From the NCBI GenBank assembly GCA_028023455.1, contig JAQFVV010006271.1, positions 2,170,987-2,234,986 of the forward strand: DNA of 64,000 nt, in the 5' to 3' direction. Positions 10,954 through 23,999 of this stretch are shown one piece after another. The first letter of the stretch is position 1, and the number at the start of each line of letters is the position of its first letter. The translations under genes were made by a program, and so were the position numbers. A model generated the notes under the pieces. The model had not been told where the DNA came from. It was given only the letters and a program-made list of their open reading frames with translations, and searched no databases. Source of the DNA: Epiperipatus broadwayi. Lineage: Eukaryota > Onychophora > Udeonychophora > Euonychophora > Peripatidae.

Positions 10954-12901
10954 TGTAACGGAATAGCGTTACATGGGATTTGAATCCAGGCATATGATGT
11001 TAGATTAAATATATATGCAATTGACGAAATGAATGACAGGTACAAAACTTTAAAAAAAAAGGGTTTTGCTTTAATAATGAACAAGAAACACCCGTTTCTA
11101 GAGCATGATCGCAGCTATATAAGAGTACCTGTCAAATTTATTGAAATAAGAGTAAAAGAGTTTTTTTTGTTATTTTGTTGTTTTTGAGAATAAATATGTA
11201 ATCATTAGTTGTAAGTTTGTTTTTTTTTTTGTTTTTTTTTAAAAAAAAGAAAGATGAATGATTGAACACAGGTTTGACATTTTATTAAGTCATTTAAATC
11301 ATGTTTGAACAAAAAGAGAAAATGAATTGATTAATTTGCAACATGTTCTGAAATTTCAAGCGATCTAAAATTATTTTCAATGGGGGGTAATTAGTAAATG
11401 TAAAGTTAGTAAAAATGAAACAATAAGCCGGATATACGTCGGTAAGGTCTAGATAAAATAAGCCGAATTTAGAAACAGAAGTGAGAAAAAGTGTACACTG
11501 CTATTGTACAACCCAGACTTCTGTCTCCAGCTAAACAATGCCTGAAAAAATGGCCAAATTGAGTTAAATTCCAAAGTGGTGCAAATGAACCCAGAAATCA
11601 CTGAATTAAGTTAATACTCGATGGACCTATTGAATGAAGGGACTCACAGGTGCATGGGGGAGATTGGATGAAAAAAAATCAAGGTGTGAGGGCGGGAGAA
11701 TAGAGAAATTACAAGGGGAATTGAAAAAGGAAAAAAGGATGAGCAGAATCACCGATGTTTTGGAATAATTAAGTTGCTGATTTTGTAAAGAAAGTTTTCT
11801 TTTTCCCAGTAGAAATAAGATATAACTTTCGTATAATAGTATAACGGAGATGCGTTGCTGAACCTAAAATTCGCAGCTTGACCGCCGGACCTCCATGCTC
11901 TGTTCAGCTGATTGCCCCTAAGATGCTCGTAACACTGGAGAAACTTCACCTAAGGACCATACACGCTTTTGAGACCTCGCAAATTGCCAGAATGCTTAGT
12001 TAAAGAAGAAATCATCGCTCAGGATCCTTCTTACCAGCTGTCTATGTTCCACAGGTAGCTATCTTTAAATTAATCATACTCCCTTATGCACCAGAGTAGA
12101 TAAACTTTAAAAACAATAACTAGTGAAAAAACATTTGGCTAAATGATAAAATTAGTCGCGACCATAAATGAACGATTAAAGAACTTAATCAGAATTTATT
12201 TGTCTACAAATAAACATCCTTTAATATATGTGCGAAATCTCATTTAATTCTATAGTTAATTTATCTAGGCTTGCCAGTCATATACCGGCATAAAATTGTT
12301 ATTAAATAGATTAAAATAAACCATTTATTTAATTAGTATTTTGTTATTGATTGATTGGAATTTCAACTCACATTTATATGATAGGGAATGAGTGCTGGAG
12401 TGATCCAATTATTTTTTGTTATGAATGAATGGATTTGATATTTTTGGTGTTGGGATTTGACTAAACTTATGTTATATTACCATGCCTTTCTTAGATTAAT
12501 ATTAAGCTTTGATTGATTTGTTCTGTGGGATATAGGGTGGGCCCTAATACGATAAGTCTGATTGATCGTGATTGAAAGGTCACATATGCGATATAATTTG
12601 AAAGGTGATATTGGCTGTGTTCGTTTCTTGCTTCCGACTGGAGTGATGCATGGGCATGTTTTGTGATATAGTTGAGTGAGCTTATGCATATACGTGGCGG
12701 ACTCTTGTAAAGTTCTCCTGGCGCCTACTACTTGGATTCGATCCGAATTTACGTATAAATAAATAAAAGCGTACGTGTATATGTGTTTGAAATTATATTC
12801 ACTGAACATTAGGTAACCCCCCAGATGCAAGAACACAGCAGATTCATAGGAGTGACTTTAATGTACTTTCGGCATGGAAGCCATCGAGGGGGATGGTTAC
12901 A
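10954..12901 (+). repeat. 3' LTR
   Basis: 1948 bp, TGTAACGG to GGTTACA. It differs from the 5' LTR by roughly 55-60 substitutions and a few homopolymer indels (my count by eye). Differences cluster at 11585-11625, 11829-11935 and 12660-12901. The first 20 bases, TGTAACG-GAATAG-CGTTACA, are themselves an inverted repeat, so the LTR edge can form a hairpin. Confidence 0.92.
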
Positions 12902-13365
12902 ATATATATATATATATGGATGTGTGTGTCATCATCATGGCAAGAAGTTTTATAGAAAGTCACTATATAATTTATTCTGTAATTTGTTGCCTTTAAATGT
13001 CTAGATGTTATACAGGTAAATTTTTTATAATAATATATTTGTATATGGTAAACAACTCAACAAGGTTATCAAATTTGCAAAAAGAATATCTTTATAAACC
13101 GAGAGTTGATCTATATTTTTATAATATTCTCAAGCTTTAAATATAAATTTTTTAATGATTGTCCAAAACAGATATTTAGCACAACAGGAAAAGAACACTG
13201 TCATTTAATAACAAAATAAAAATTTAATAATGTATTTTGATATTCAAGTATATTCTATATTTAAATCAATATATGTAATTGGTGTAATTGAAACACAAAA
13301 AAATATAGAGACTTTTTTTTGTTTGTTAATACAAAGATTAATGAAAATATTGAATATGATTTTCA
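12902..13365. other. TA tract and AT-rich DNA
   Basis: (TA)n at 12902-12917 is the right flank of the Gypsy insertion. The rest shows no gene. Receptor-pseudogene sequence may extend into it but has decayed beyond recognition. Confidence 0.5.
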
Positions 13366-13570
13366 GATTTAAATTTATGAAATTCATTTTTTAGTTTAGG
13401 AAAACAATTTTTAAATAAAAAATTATTATTACTTGATGAAATAAGATGGAAATCCAGATATTATATAAAAAAATCATACCATTTAGCAAAATATTTATCA
13501 TTTTGTTTTCTATTACTACAGGAAATTGTAAATCCAATTAAGAATGATTTAACATTTAATGTGTTGGAAA
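13366..13570 (-). pseudogene. Receptor pseudogene fragment (helix 6 region)
   Basis: On the minus strand 13435-13550 aligns with the intact receptor at 50679-51728, over the third intracellular loop and helix 6. Shared words include CTAAATGGTATGATTTTT and GGATTTCC, giving LLNGMIF in both, at roughly three-quarters nucleotide identity by eye with a frameshift after the NDI-type residues. The start of the same receptor relic lies at 24010-24560 with a LINE in between. The parsimonious reading is one old gene copy split by the LINE insertion, which is inference. Confidence 0.6.
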
Positions 13571-15469
13571 GTATTAATTATTTTAATGTTTAATTAAAAG
13601 TAAAGTAAATAATAGTGAAAAATATAAAGCAAACAAAAATCTAATTGGAATAAAATGAATCTATTCAGAGAAAAATAACTAAAGCTTTATTCAGTACCAT
13701 ATTGTCCTTTCTATATTTTTATTTTTATCTTTTGCTTACTCAATTAACACTGCTTTGACATCATAAAATAATACTGAAATGACTGATTGATTATTTAAAG
13801 ATTTCTTAAAAAATGGTGATTCATAATAGAGTACTACAACATAATTTATAAATAAGATGGCAATCTAAAGCCTAATTAATATTAGTTTTCATTGGCAAGA
13901 CATTTTTATTAGAAATCTTTTAGTAGTATTTGTTTTTTGAATGTTAAAAAAGATTAATTTTCTGGTTTCAAAGTTTTTTTGCATGTCTCACCATAATACA
14001 ATTAATATTGATTTATCAAATTAATTGAATTAGAATTTCAAACAACTTCTTTTGATTTGAAAATGACAGATTTGTTTTGGAAATTTTTATGATTTTGTTT
14101 TTAAAAATTTGATATTTTTTTTTTCTTTGCTTTTTATAAAGTAAGGGCAGAAAAAAGAGATGGGGTAAATTGTTTTATACATTTTGTTGCAATTACATTA
14201 GTCAAATCCAACTAAGCACCCCACATACAAATAAAATGGCTGACTTTAACACAATAACAAATTAACCAAAAAGAATTAAAATAAACTTTTTTATTAATGG
14301 ATTTTAGTTTTTTTAAAAATTCAAAACAAAAAATAACATAACAATTTAAATAAATTTTTCAAATAAAAATATTTTAAATGAACACGGAGTTTATTTTTAA
14401 ACTAATTTTTAACAAATTAAAAATAGTATTTCGGTAACATGTGGATGACACAGGAAAATATTATTCTCTTTTTTTTTATCTTTGACTTTTATTTAAATTT
14501 CACATTGAATTTATAAAAAAAACTAAAACTATGTCAAAAGGGTTTGTCAATAAAAAATAATGCTAAGAAATTTTAGATTACACCACATATTTATAAACTT
14601 AGTTATAATAGTATTACTAGTATAAATCTCAAGTTCAGACTGTAATTCATTGCCCCCTCCTCACATTTTAAAGGAAGAAAGAAATTTAAAGATTTTCTAA
14701 AGACAAAAGAAGAAAAATCAAAATTTTCAAACTGATATTTTTTCAGTTGCAAATAAGAAAATGTCTATTTGAAATTTATCTATATTTTGTAAATCAATTA
14801 AAGGCATATTGTTTTCCTGATTTCTCTCCCACTTCTCCACATCCTTCTTCTCTAAATCTAATAAAAAATTGAAAAGAGAAGTAAAAGTTTACCCAAAGAC
14901 TAAGGTGGAACACACTAGGAGTAACTACAGAGTTTTGTTTTATGCTATTTGTATCAATTTTCTTTGGCTGTTAAAAAATTATTAAGTACAGTGAAAAAAG
15001 GCAGAAGGTAAGACCTTTTAGTCACAATTCATCATTTCAACACCAAAAAATAAACATAACTAGAGACAAGACATCCATTTCACATCATGAAACTTTTTAA
15101 TTACAAAAATGGATTCTAGTAGTACAGTTCAGGCTGATTTTGGCCTGAATAAGCCTACTTTGACCACCCCAAATACAACATTTAAAAGTAAGAACACTTT
15201 ATCATAACCATCCAAAGGTGTTCAGAATATTCCAGACAATGCTAATAATGGCCAAACATCTGCCCAAAACTAGGAGAAAAAATTCCTGTTTCAAAAATTC
15301 CAATTGTTCACCAAAGTCAAAAACTTGTTGCAGTTTTATTAAATGACTCACATAAAAATGTCGGTGAAAATGCTCAAATATTGCAGAATAAGGACAAGAC
15401 AGCGTACAAGACCAAAATTCACTTAATATCACACAAAATCAAGACAATAAAGTGAAAAATAAACTGGTA
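13571..15469. other. AT-rich DNA, 5' flank or 5' UTR of decayed LINE
   Basis: No supported gene. A block at about 14540-14640 (GTCAATAAA, TTTTAGATT, TTTATAAA) loosely resembles 23875-23960 on the other side of the LINE. It could be duplicated target or receptor sequence. Confidence 0.4.
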
Positions 15470-15753
15470 TGAACATATTCATAATCACAATTGGTCAAAA
15501 CTAAAAAGACTGCAGATCTTAAAATTAAAGGTGTCGCTTCACTGGAAGCTGCTGATTTTTAACACAACAAAAGTTTATTCAACAACTTAATCCATTTACT
15601 ATCTTTTCAAAGTTATATTATGAAAGAACAGAAGGGAAAACAATATCCCAAGTGATTTGTAAACCTACCATCAATGCGCAACAAGATTCCAGTCACAAAT
15701 AAAACTCGGGATCGCAATGGAACAATTTTGAATGTACTCACAATTGTGCAAAA

Positions 15754-17440
15754 ATGCAGGTAATATCATATGCCATGCAAAATGAAGAGAATCTACCAGA
15801 CCCAGAGTTTCCAACCTTATACCCTAATTCAAATATGACAAACAAACAAAATACAAGCAACTTATCAATGCTGCAAAGTCCCTCATATGCTGACAAAGCA
15901 AAAACCAATGCAAATCCTCCCAATCAGCACAAAACAAAAAGCTATGCATCAGAAGAAGGGAAAGTGAATTCCAACTTCAAAAACAAGCTGCAGAAGATCA
16001 AACCCTAAGTCTTCTCTTATAGATTTTAAGGAAGAGGAGAACTTGGCTCATTAACAAACTAAACAATTTGCCCATTAGTCAAGTTAACACAAATTTAAAC
16101 CCAGATGATTATGACATGATCAGTAATGATTCAGTGCCAAAATACCTCTGATATTATTCAATTCATTTCTTAACTACCATAATGACAGCACACTCATCTT
16201 AAATACCACTAATAGGAGCTGTAATCTGTTCCCATTTCCTACAGATGACCTCTTTATGTTAATTAAAAAAAACCTAACTCAACAATACCATTAAGAAGGT
16301 ATATCACAATCTGAATAGGAGGTACTTTGTCATTGAATTTTAAAATGTACTACAAAAAGACCTGTTCAAGTGCAATAAATTATTTCTAAGCAGAAAATTT
16401 CTTGCCATGATTGACATGAACAGACTGAGAATGGCATATGGTTTATTCTGCAACTGTTATGTCAATTTTGCACAAAATGATCTTTAAAAACTCTTAATAA
16501 AATATAGAATAATTATTAATTTTAAATACCTGTCAGAAATGTGGTCAGGGTTGGAACTGATGTCCAACAGTGCCACCTTCCCCCTAATGCTTTCCCCTGG
16601 AATATCTTCAATTGATATACTTTCAGTACTAGAGCAAAACAAATGCCTGATCTTCATTTCAATATGGGGTGTGCAGCCCCAATGCTTTGGTATGGGAGTA
16701 GAACCCACTTTCTGAAATCATGTTCAGGTAATGTCTGCCAGAAATGCAATGGGAAAAATAGCAAAAACCATAGATGCATGGCAGTTCACACTGACTGAAG
16801 CCATAACCACTGCCAACATGCATTGAAGCCCCAGAATTGTGGAAGTGTTGGTCTAACAAGGCAGAAACAGACCATGATCAAATGCTAAACCAATTGGCTA
16901 CAGCTTACAATGACATGGGAATAAAGCAGCCCATTAACAACACAAAATTTGTGGATCCATATCCTTTTCTGACCCAATAACTAATAGTGAAGAAGACATA
17001 CTAGCAGCATTTTTGTACTCCTCACGTTGCACTGCTTCCAGAAGCATGAAGCCTAAACAACATGTCATACCTCACTCAAACAATGCAAATCATGTTGTTG
17101 CAAGCCAAAGTAAAAGAAAAATGCTGGATTGGATCAGTAATTTAATATCTGATTCAGACATGGGTGGCAGGTTTGGACAACAAGTGTTGTCGAAGCTTAA
17201 AAGCCTGAGGCAAAGAAATGAAAAGAAAAGGTGTAACTTTTTGGAAGAAAAGATAGTGAATAAGGCTGTAGTAGCTCAACAACATTAAACAGCATCCAGC
17301 ATGAGAGCATCATTGAAAGTGAAATCTTCAGTATTGGGTCAATCACAGTCACCACATGTTGTTATCTTTGATCCTCAGTCCAATAATTCAACAGATTTGG
17401 ATGATAAATTAATTCTAATAGATGAGTCTTGTACTGAATA
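15754..17440 (+). pseudogene. LINE ORF1-like relic
   Basis: The opening frame (15754-16008) reads SPSYADKAKTNANPPNQ. Phrases such as SYADK with Pro/Asn/Lys-rich surroundings occur in ORF1 proteins of Tx1-like LINEs. Near 16730-16840 a frame gives VCQKCNGKNSKNHRC with further Cys and His after it, a possible zinc knuckle. 17013-17288 is open and basic (KSLRQRNEKKRCNF). The three pieces are in different frames, so the gene is dead. ORF1 would bind element RNA. Identity rests mainly on position upstream of the endonuclease. Confidence 0.45.
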
Positions 17441-17494
17441 ATAAACTAGTGGGTTCTTCTCCCTAATTCACCAAATTCATGACTATTAATATAG

Positions 17495-17990
17495 GAGAGT
17501 ATCAACATTAGGGGCCTCAAATCCCTGAATAGGGTTCACACCTTAAAGAGATGTCTGGACATGAGCAACTACAAATTGTTTGCCTGAGTGAAAGTAAATT
17601 CCATTGAAACTCAAATAATAAAATTGATCAGTTGCTTAGACAGTTTAGAATCTTCCAATACTATCCTTCTAACACAGCCTCCTTGGTGTTGCCTTTCTCA
17701 TCAGTAAACATTTAAATTTTGAAAAATGCTAAATGCTTTACTTGAACAGTAATCTCTTTATTCTGGACATTACTGTTTTGATAATTGTTATCTATACTTA
17801 TTTTTGGAGGGATTCCAGGTAGGTCTTTTCTTTAATAAACAAAATAAATGCATTAATTGCTTCAGTAGTATCATCAGTAATACTTTTCAGAGATTTCAAC
17901 ATGAGCTATCAAAATTTTAATACAAAATACATCTGTTCAATAGAGTGATGCTGTGTGGAGAGAGTTGCTTTCCACCTAATGCATATTCTT
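17495..17990 (+). pseudogene. LINE AP-endonuclease relic
   Basis: SINIRGLKSLNRVHTLKR followed, after a one-base shift, by CLSESKF matches the start of LINE endonucleases (a short strand with N, then QETK-type E). Around 17895 RDFNMSYQNF corresponds to the GDFN motif. Several stops and shifts lie between. The intact domain nicks target DNA to prime reverse transcription. Confidence 0.6.
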
Positions 17991-18079
17991 TCTACACATG
18001 GCAATGCAGATTATTAATAGGTTTTCTATTCTACATTCTGGAACTATATCACAACATCCATACCAAATTACAAATAGTG

Positions 18080-19050
18080 CCATTCTCCATTGATACCCCT
18101 TCATATGGATCCCATGTCTCTGGCTTCTTCACCTCAAATGAAAACCATCAGGTTGCATAACAAAGCCAACACCCCAGAATGGACATTCTCAGAAGCATAC
18201 ATTCTATTTCACAAGATCTGGATATTGTCACTGCCACCTGTGCATGCCTGGTCAGCCTTCATTGAAGTCTTGAGTTCCCTGATTAATACCTTTACCAGGA
18301 GAACCAAGGGACCAAACAGGCTGCTTAGAGAGCTGGACAATATTGGTAAAAAGGTCACTGATATTTTCTTGACTGATGCCAGTGTGGGGAGATTATAGGC
18401 CTCAAAAAACAATTCAGGGACAAGAAGAAGGTGCTGACCCAATATATAGCTACCAAGAAGGCTAGGATCTACCTGTCAACACAACACAATTGAACTCACA
18501 GCTATCTGCAATGGAAAATTGATACCACAAATGCCCAATTCTTCTCATGATCACAATTGATAGCTACAGCTATGGGAATAATAACATGCTTAATAATATA
18601 CATGATTACTTTAGGAGTAAACTTCAAGATCACAAATTTGAGATAGGTGATATTTGAGATGATAATGCTGGAAAATCATGATATCTTGGGGGAGCAAATG
18701 ATGCATCAGTTGCAATCCTATTCTAAAAGCATGCACCCGGTCAAGTCCTAGATTCATATTAATACATCTCAGAAAATTTACAGCACCAATAATCTGCAAA
18801 ATATTAGATATACTAGCAAGTGAATTCCAGAACATCCATGACTTCTACCCAATAGCACTGGTATCCTTCATGAAAAACATATGAACCCTTCCTGCATCTC
18901 CACTGTCCACTCCATATCCATGACACTGCTCCCAATTAAGATAATTAAAGCAATCATTAAGGATAGAATTCAATAACAGCTTCTCATGCATTGTAATGAT
19001 CAAGTTTGTACATTTACGTAATAGAATTCAGAATCTAAGCAAAAGATACC
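18080..19050 (+). pseudogene. LINE ORF2 middle and N-terminal RT relic
   Basis: 18090-18398 is open and reads like the region between endonuclease and RT (EWTFSEAYILFHKIW, NRLLRELDNIGKK). Later fragments include MHPVKS where relatives have KAPG-type residues, then degenerate RPISL-like and Q-x-x-F-type segments up to about 19050. Stops are frequent. RT identity comes from order and faint motifs, so it is less sure than the downstream part. Confidence 0.45.
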
Positions 19051-22000
19051 AAAGTTGACCAGACTGGGATTGTTACATCCTGAGTTCGGCTGCACATCAA
19101 CTCATTCCAACACTTAAGACCCTACAAATGACCACCTTGAAATTACATGTAGCATACTCCTTTATTCACAGCCAACATAGGTCAGGGAGAAACAATGAGA
19201 CTTATAGTTAAAATTACTAATTGATCACATCTAACGAATAACTAACTTAATGGAGACTTTTATAATGCATAGATTCTATAAACATATAATCAATAATTAA
19301 AATTGGATTGAATAATGAGACTGAGAATGGACTAGGTTAATTTACTAAAGTTTTATTTTCTCCAATGAATCAGAATTTAACCCAAGATATATATAACAAA
19401 TTATATAACGTGAAAATGCACACAGACATTTAATGGCTGAAGAGTGTTTAGGTATGCTCTTCGAACAGATTCTTTTATAAAATACTAAAACAAATAATTA
19501 GTACATTTAAGTAAGATGAATGTAACAAGTGTTCATCTTATAAATTCATGATAGCTATAGATAGAGAAATTATCATTGCTTTTGCTCAGTTACAATTTAA
19601 ATACAAATATTTATACGAATTTGTATAAAGTGTGAAAATGCATGCAGGCATTTAAATAAATAACTTATCACTACATCATGACTATAGTGGAACAAATGCT
19701 AATTCCTCTTAAAGTGTGGCTGAATACCAGTAATTAGACCAAATCTTGGGTAACACTTATGGTGGACATTTCTTGTCTGTTTTATATCTATTTATTTAAC
19801 CTAAAATTGGCTACAATAAATTAGATTGACCAGGCTTTAAGAGTAACTCAGACAATTGCTTAAAGAAATAAAATAGGGAGGTAGAGTTGGCTGCTCTGGA
19901 TGTACCAATGTGCTATAGTACCAGAAATATAATAGTAACATCACTCTGCAGATGGATTGGTAGATCAAGGGTTTCTGTGACCAATGCCGGTACCCTGAAA
20001 CCAATTATTATGGTGCATGAGAAAGGAACAATTTGTTCATGAATGGTGAGGGACTTATGTGCTGACCTTGCCTTAAACTCAGATTTCGCGACTGCTCTAC
20101 CCTATTGGAGGAAGATGGGATGGCTTAACTGAGGCTCTATCTTAAAAATGTAAATATATGTGGCAGCAAAATGAGAAAATATTTAAGTAAATTAATCACA
20201 TTCACCAAGCAAACAATTTTATAAATTTAATTTTCAAATAAAAGCCAATTCTTAGGTAGCATGATAAAATATATGCTATAGATTGGGAATAGTTATTGAT
20301 ATTTCTTGCTGTTCCAGCTCAATCTAATTTTGTTATTCAACAAATGACTAGTACTTCAAAAGGGAGGGAAAGTATATTTTAAAGGGTTTAATAAATAACT
20401 TAAATAGCAAATATAAATATTTCTCAAGGTTATTCTATTTCTTAGTATTTAAAATTAATTTCTCACTGAAACAAGCCACTTTGCAAAATTTTACAATCAA
20501 ATAATTATAAAAAAAAAATTAAATAGCAACGAGTGTTGAGTGAGTCATTATTATTTTCATAAGAGGGTTTCGAAACAGCATGCAGAAAATAAAGTTATAA
20601 AATAACTATGTGAAGAGGTTTTAATTAATCTCTTCTTGAAATATTAAAATTTAGTGTTTGCTGTTTCAAAATGTCAGCATATTATAAAATAAATATCATA
20701 TAATAAATATTAAAAGCTATGTGATTAAGGAATAACTATAGACATAACTGCAGTGATATAGTTTAAAGTATAAAATATTAATTCATTTCTTAAAGAAGGA
20801 AATTTTAATACAAGTGGATCATTTAAAGGTTTTAACACAATAGAAAAGAAACTTTAACATTAAAAAAATACATTTAGTGATTAGTTAGCTAACTTGAGTT
20901 TAAAAGTTTAAAAGATGGTATGAAATTAACATGAAATTATACAGAGCTCTGCAGTATAAGGGAATTTACCAGTATTAGTAGGTGCTTGAGCTGGAGTTTG
21001 GTAAGTTTTCTGGGTGGCTTGTGGCATCCTCTTCTTTTGTGGTTAGGTAGTAGATATTATAGTGGTCTGCTAGTTATGTCAGTGTCATATGTAAGCAAAA
21101 CCCATCGCCTCATTATGGAGTGACAGCCAAGACTGCCCCCTTAGCCTGACATCTCAGTTCAAAAATTATGCTATTCAAAATGGAGTCTTTCTTTTCAAAC
21201 TCAAAATATGGCCTATTTATACCTTTATCTTATCGGCTTAACACCTTTAAGAATTTTCTTTGCCCCAGTATTACATTTTAATTATCTTTGTCAAACATAC
21301 AATCTGATTTCAAATATGCTGATAAGTTTTTGAGGTGTTATAACTTTTCCTTAATCCTGTTTTAATTAAATTTCCAAAAACATGTAATTTTGATTTTAAA
21401 TATCGATAAATTATTAAAGCATTTCAGTTATAACTTTTATGGTTTTTGTAAAACTATTTTGCTATAAACAATTTTAACTAGTTAAGTCCAAAAATAGCTT
21501 AATTTTTATATCTGGCACAATTTCAATTAGCCAGATTTTAAAATGACTTTTTAACTTGACCCAAGGTAGGTGCAGTCATGAATTACATACTTGTTTATGA
21601 CAAAATCTGTTTCTAACCAAAACTTTTAGTTCTAAGAAAAAAACAACACTTAATTTTAAAGAAAACTTCTCAGCACATTTGAAAGAAAATCTTTTTAACA
21701 CATTTTAAATAAACCCTTTTAAAATATTTTCATCTTTTAATATTTTAAAATAACATAATACATTTTAATGTTTTAAATTATGCCACCCCTATATACATTA
21801 CAAATATAGGTTGGATTATATATCCACATACGAATTAAAAAAAATAACTTTATTAATAAATTGATGCCTATCATTACTCAACATAATAAAAGTATTTTCT
21901 TAAAATCATATGTGATACTAATAATAATATGCTATAATTCTATCAAGCCTATTCAATTATAGCATTCTTTCATATGTAAATATATAATGCTGTTCAGACA

Positions 22001-22135
22001 GCCATGATAGGAAATTGTAGCTTTATTTTACATATACTATAGTTTAAATGAGGTTCGAATCTAACACAGACGAGTGGGCTAGTAGATTGATGATGAAACA
22101 GCAAGGGATTAGGAGGTTACTGTTTCAGCATAGCA
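19051..22135. mobile_element. About 3-kb insertion inside the LINE RT
   Basis: LINE similarity stops near 19050 and resumes near 22140, yet the missing RT portion would be only tens of residues, so the DNA between is probably inserted. GGGATT occurs just before the left candidate boundary (about 19066) and again near 22107, which could be a target duplication. I find no protein motif inside. GGTTCGAATCT near 22050 looks like a pol III B box without a clear A box. The type of element is unknown. Confidence 0.4.
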
Positions 22136-22139
22136 CAGT

Positions 22140-23290
22140 GGACTAATTTGCCTGCAAAGTTTCTTCCATCACTGAAGCTGTGTGGTGCTTCATGCTGTTG
22201 GTGAAGCATGTCAGATGCTATAGAAAGACTGGGTGCATCTCAGTCCAATTGGATTTTGCAGCAACATTTGACTCAGTGGTTCCATCTTATCCCTTCTGAG
22301 ACACTATATAGTATCAATAGTGTACACTAGCATCATTGCAAATCTATTCCTAAACAGCTCCATCATCATCACATCACTTCTCCATTGTTTTGCTCCTGGG
22401 TTTAGACCTCATCTTTCTATTCCTCAGGGATCTCCTCAGAGCAGCCTCTGCTTTATAATCTATATCAACCCCTTACTTGAAAAGATTGAAAGAGAACTGC
22501 TGGGGATTTTTGTTCTGGTGCTGAGGAAGGAGATTAATCACATTTGATATGTTGATAATGCTACCATCTTCCTCTCATCCAATAGGTACCAACCACATCT
22601 TCACAAAATCCTAAACAGCTATGCTGTCAAATTTAACCTTGTCATCAACCCCACTAAATCATCAATTTGGAAGAACAACAGTGGGATGTATGTTCCCCCC
22701 ATTTACACAGGTAGGCCTTAATGTTTCCTTGGTTCCCTGTGGTATTATCTGGAATGGTGATGAGAAAAGAAATTCATCTAGCCATTCTGGATAAAATCAA
22801 AAAGGTTGTCAGTCTCTGTCCATGATTTCTCTGTCATTCCCTGGCAGGTATCATTACTCAATATGATGGTCTTTTCACATGTTAAATACTATCTCCCAAT
22901 CATAAAGCTGACCAATTTCTTTCAAAATTCTATCAACTCGATTTGCACCAAACTGATTTGGAAGAACAAACGTGTATCCATCAGTTTGTCCAAGGTACAA
23001 AGGCCTTGAGAACTAAATAAGCTTGGTTTTCATTTGGTAAACACATTGTATGCACAAAGAGTGCTGGCTACATTGAGGGAAATCCACTATAAAATGTCTG
23101 AGCATCAAATAGCCTTCACTTTTGAACCCACTGATAGCCCACCTCATTTCCAAGCAAATGGATCACATCTCAAAACTCACATAAACAGTTTTTTTCCTAT
23201 TAGTAAACAAACAGTGATAACTAAAAACACCTATTGGGATGTTTATAAACACACCCATCCTACATAAGATAAACTTCCAACAACTAGATC
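22140..23290 (+). pseudogene. LINE reverse transcriptase, C-terminal part
   Basis: Clear RT motifs: VQLDFAATFDSVVP (motif A, D-x-x-x-x-F-D), IPQGSPQSSLCFIIYINPLL (motif B, near 22418), then YVDNATIFLSS (motif C, YADD-type with N for the second D, near 22548), followed by VINPTKSSIW. Downstream come WKNKRVSISLSKVQRP and LVNTLYAQRVLATLREIHY, which match the GGL-type segment after the RT in L1/Tx1 elements. It is spread over several frames with stops. The YVDN change would itself kill activity. Confidence 0.75.
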
Positions 23291-23999
23291 TTTCCAACAA
23301 TCTAATCATCAAGAGGTGAAGCATTGGATCTTTGAACCCAAATATATTGATTTTATAACAAAATACAACCTGACCTCTCTATTCACAAATCATTTTAGTG
23401 ACACAAAGGCTTAGACATTTAATGTAGCCCCTGCAGGACTCAAGAGAAATGTTATAACAACTCTTCTACTTCTGTCCCTTTTTGGGTCAGCTGTAGGTCA
23501 TGATAGTGTCAAAGGTACCACCAAACAGTAGGGAACATTCTTTCACTAAAGAGTGCACTTAAGACTGGCACATTTGCAGTCATTAGGATGGCAATCTTCA
23601 TTCTCTTTGCAGTGTGGTTCACAAGGTGCCATTTAGTCTTCAAGCAGTCCAACCACAATCCTTAGTCAATTTACAGTAATACTATTAGGAAACTGAAAAG
23701 TCAAGACCACCTTCTGGTGCCCAAAGATTAAATGGAGATACCTGGATACATCATTTCCTTCCAGACAATAAGCTAACACTTCAGACTCTAATTGTACCAA
23801 TTCAAAATTTGTAATATAACTAACAAATAATGTAACATTAATAAACTTCTTATCTCTCAATAAAAAAAGACAAAAGTCTTGTCAATAAAGTTTTAGATTG
23901 CACAGTGAGTTTATAAAATTAATCATAATACCACCATTAAAATAAATTGCCATTTTTGCAAAGAAATCTACAAAATTTTCAATTAGTGATACCAATAGT
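23291..23999. other. LINE 3' region and junction
   Basis: Remnants of the LINE 3' end and an A-rich stretch (CAATAAAAAAAGAC near 23857), then AT-rich sequence leading to the receptor pseudogene. No other gene seen. Confidence 0.4.

Larger units (their letters stand above)
4394..12901 (+). mobile_element. Ty3/Gypsy LTR retrotransposon, full-length but inactivated
   Basis: An 8.5-kb element with two 1.94-kb direct repeats around gag and pol in the order protease, reverse transcriptase, RNase H, integrase, which is the Ty3/Gypsy order. No envelope gene is visible. The LTRs differ by roughly 3% by eye, mostly transitions, so the insertion is neither brand new nor ancient. The flanks are TATATAT on the left and ATATATAT on the right, so the target duplication lies in a TA tract and cannot be delimited. 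The copy carries at least four stops and several frameshifts and cannot be autonomous. Confidence 0.93.
15470..23880 (+). mobile_element. Tx1/L1-like LINE, decayed and interrupted
   Basis: Plus-strand relics in the order expected for an L1-clade LINE: an ORF1-like segment with a Cys-rich patch, an APE-type endonuclease, and a reverse transcriptase whose N- and C-terminal parts are separated by about 3 kb of unrelated DNA. The 3' end near 23830-23885 is A-rich. All frames are broken. The clade is assigned from the style of the RT motifs (IPQGSPQSSL..., YINPLLEKI) and is moderately sure. Confidence 0.7.
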
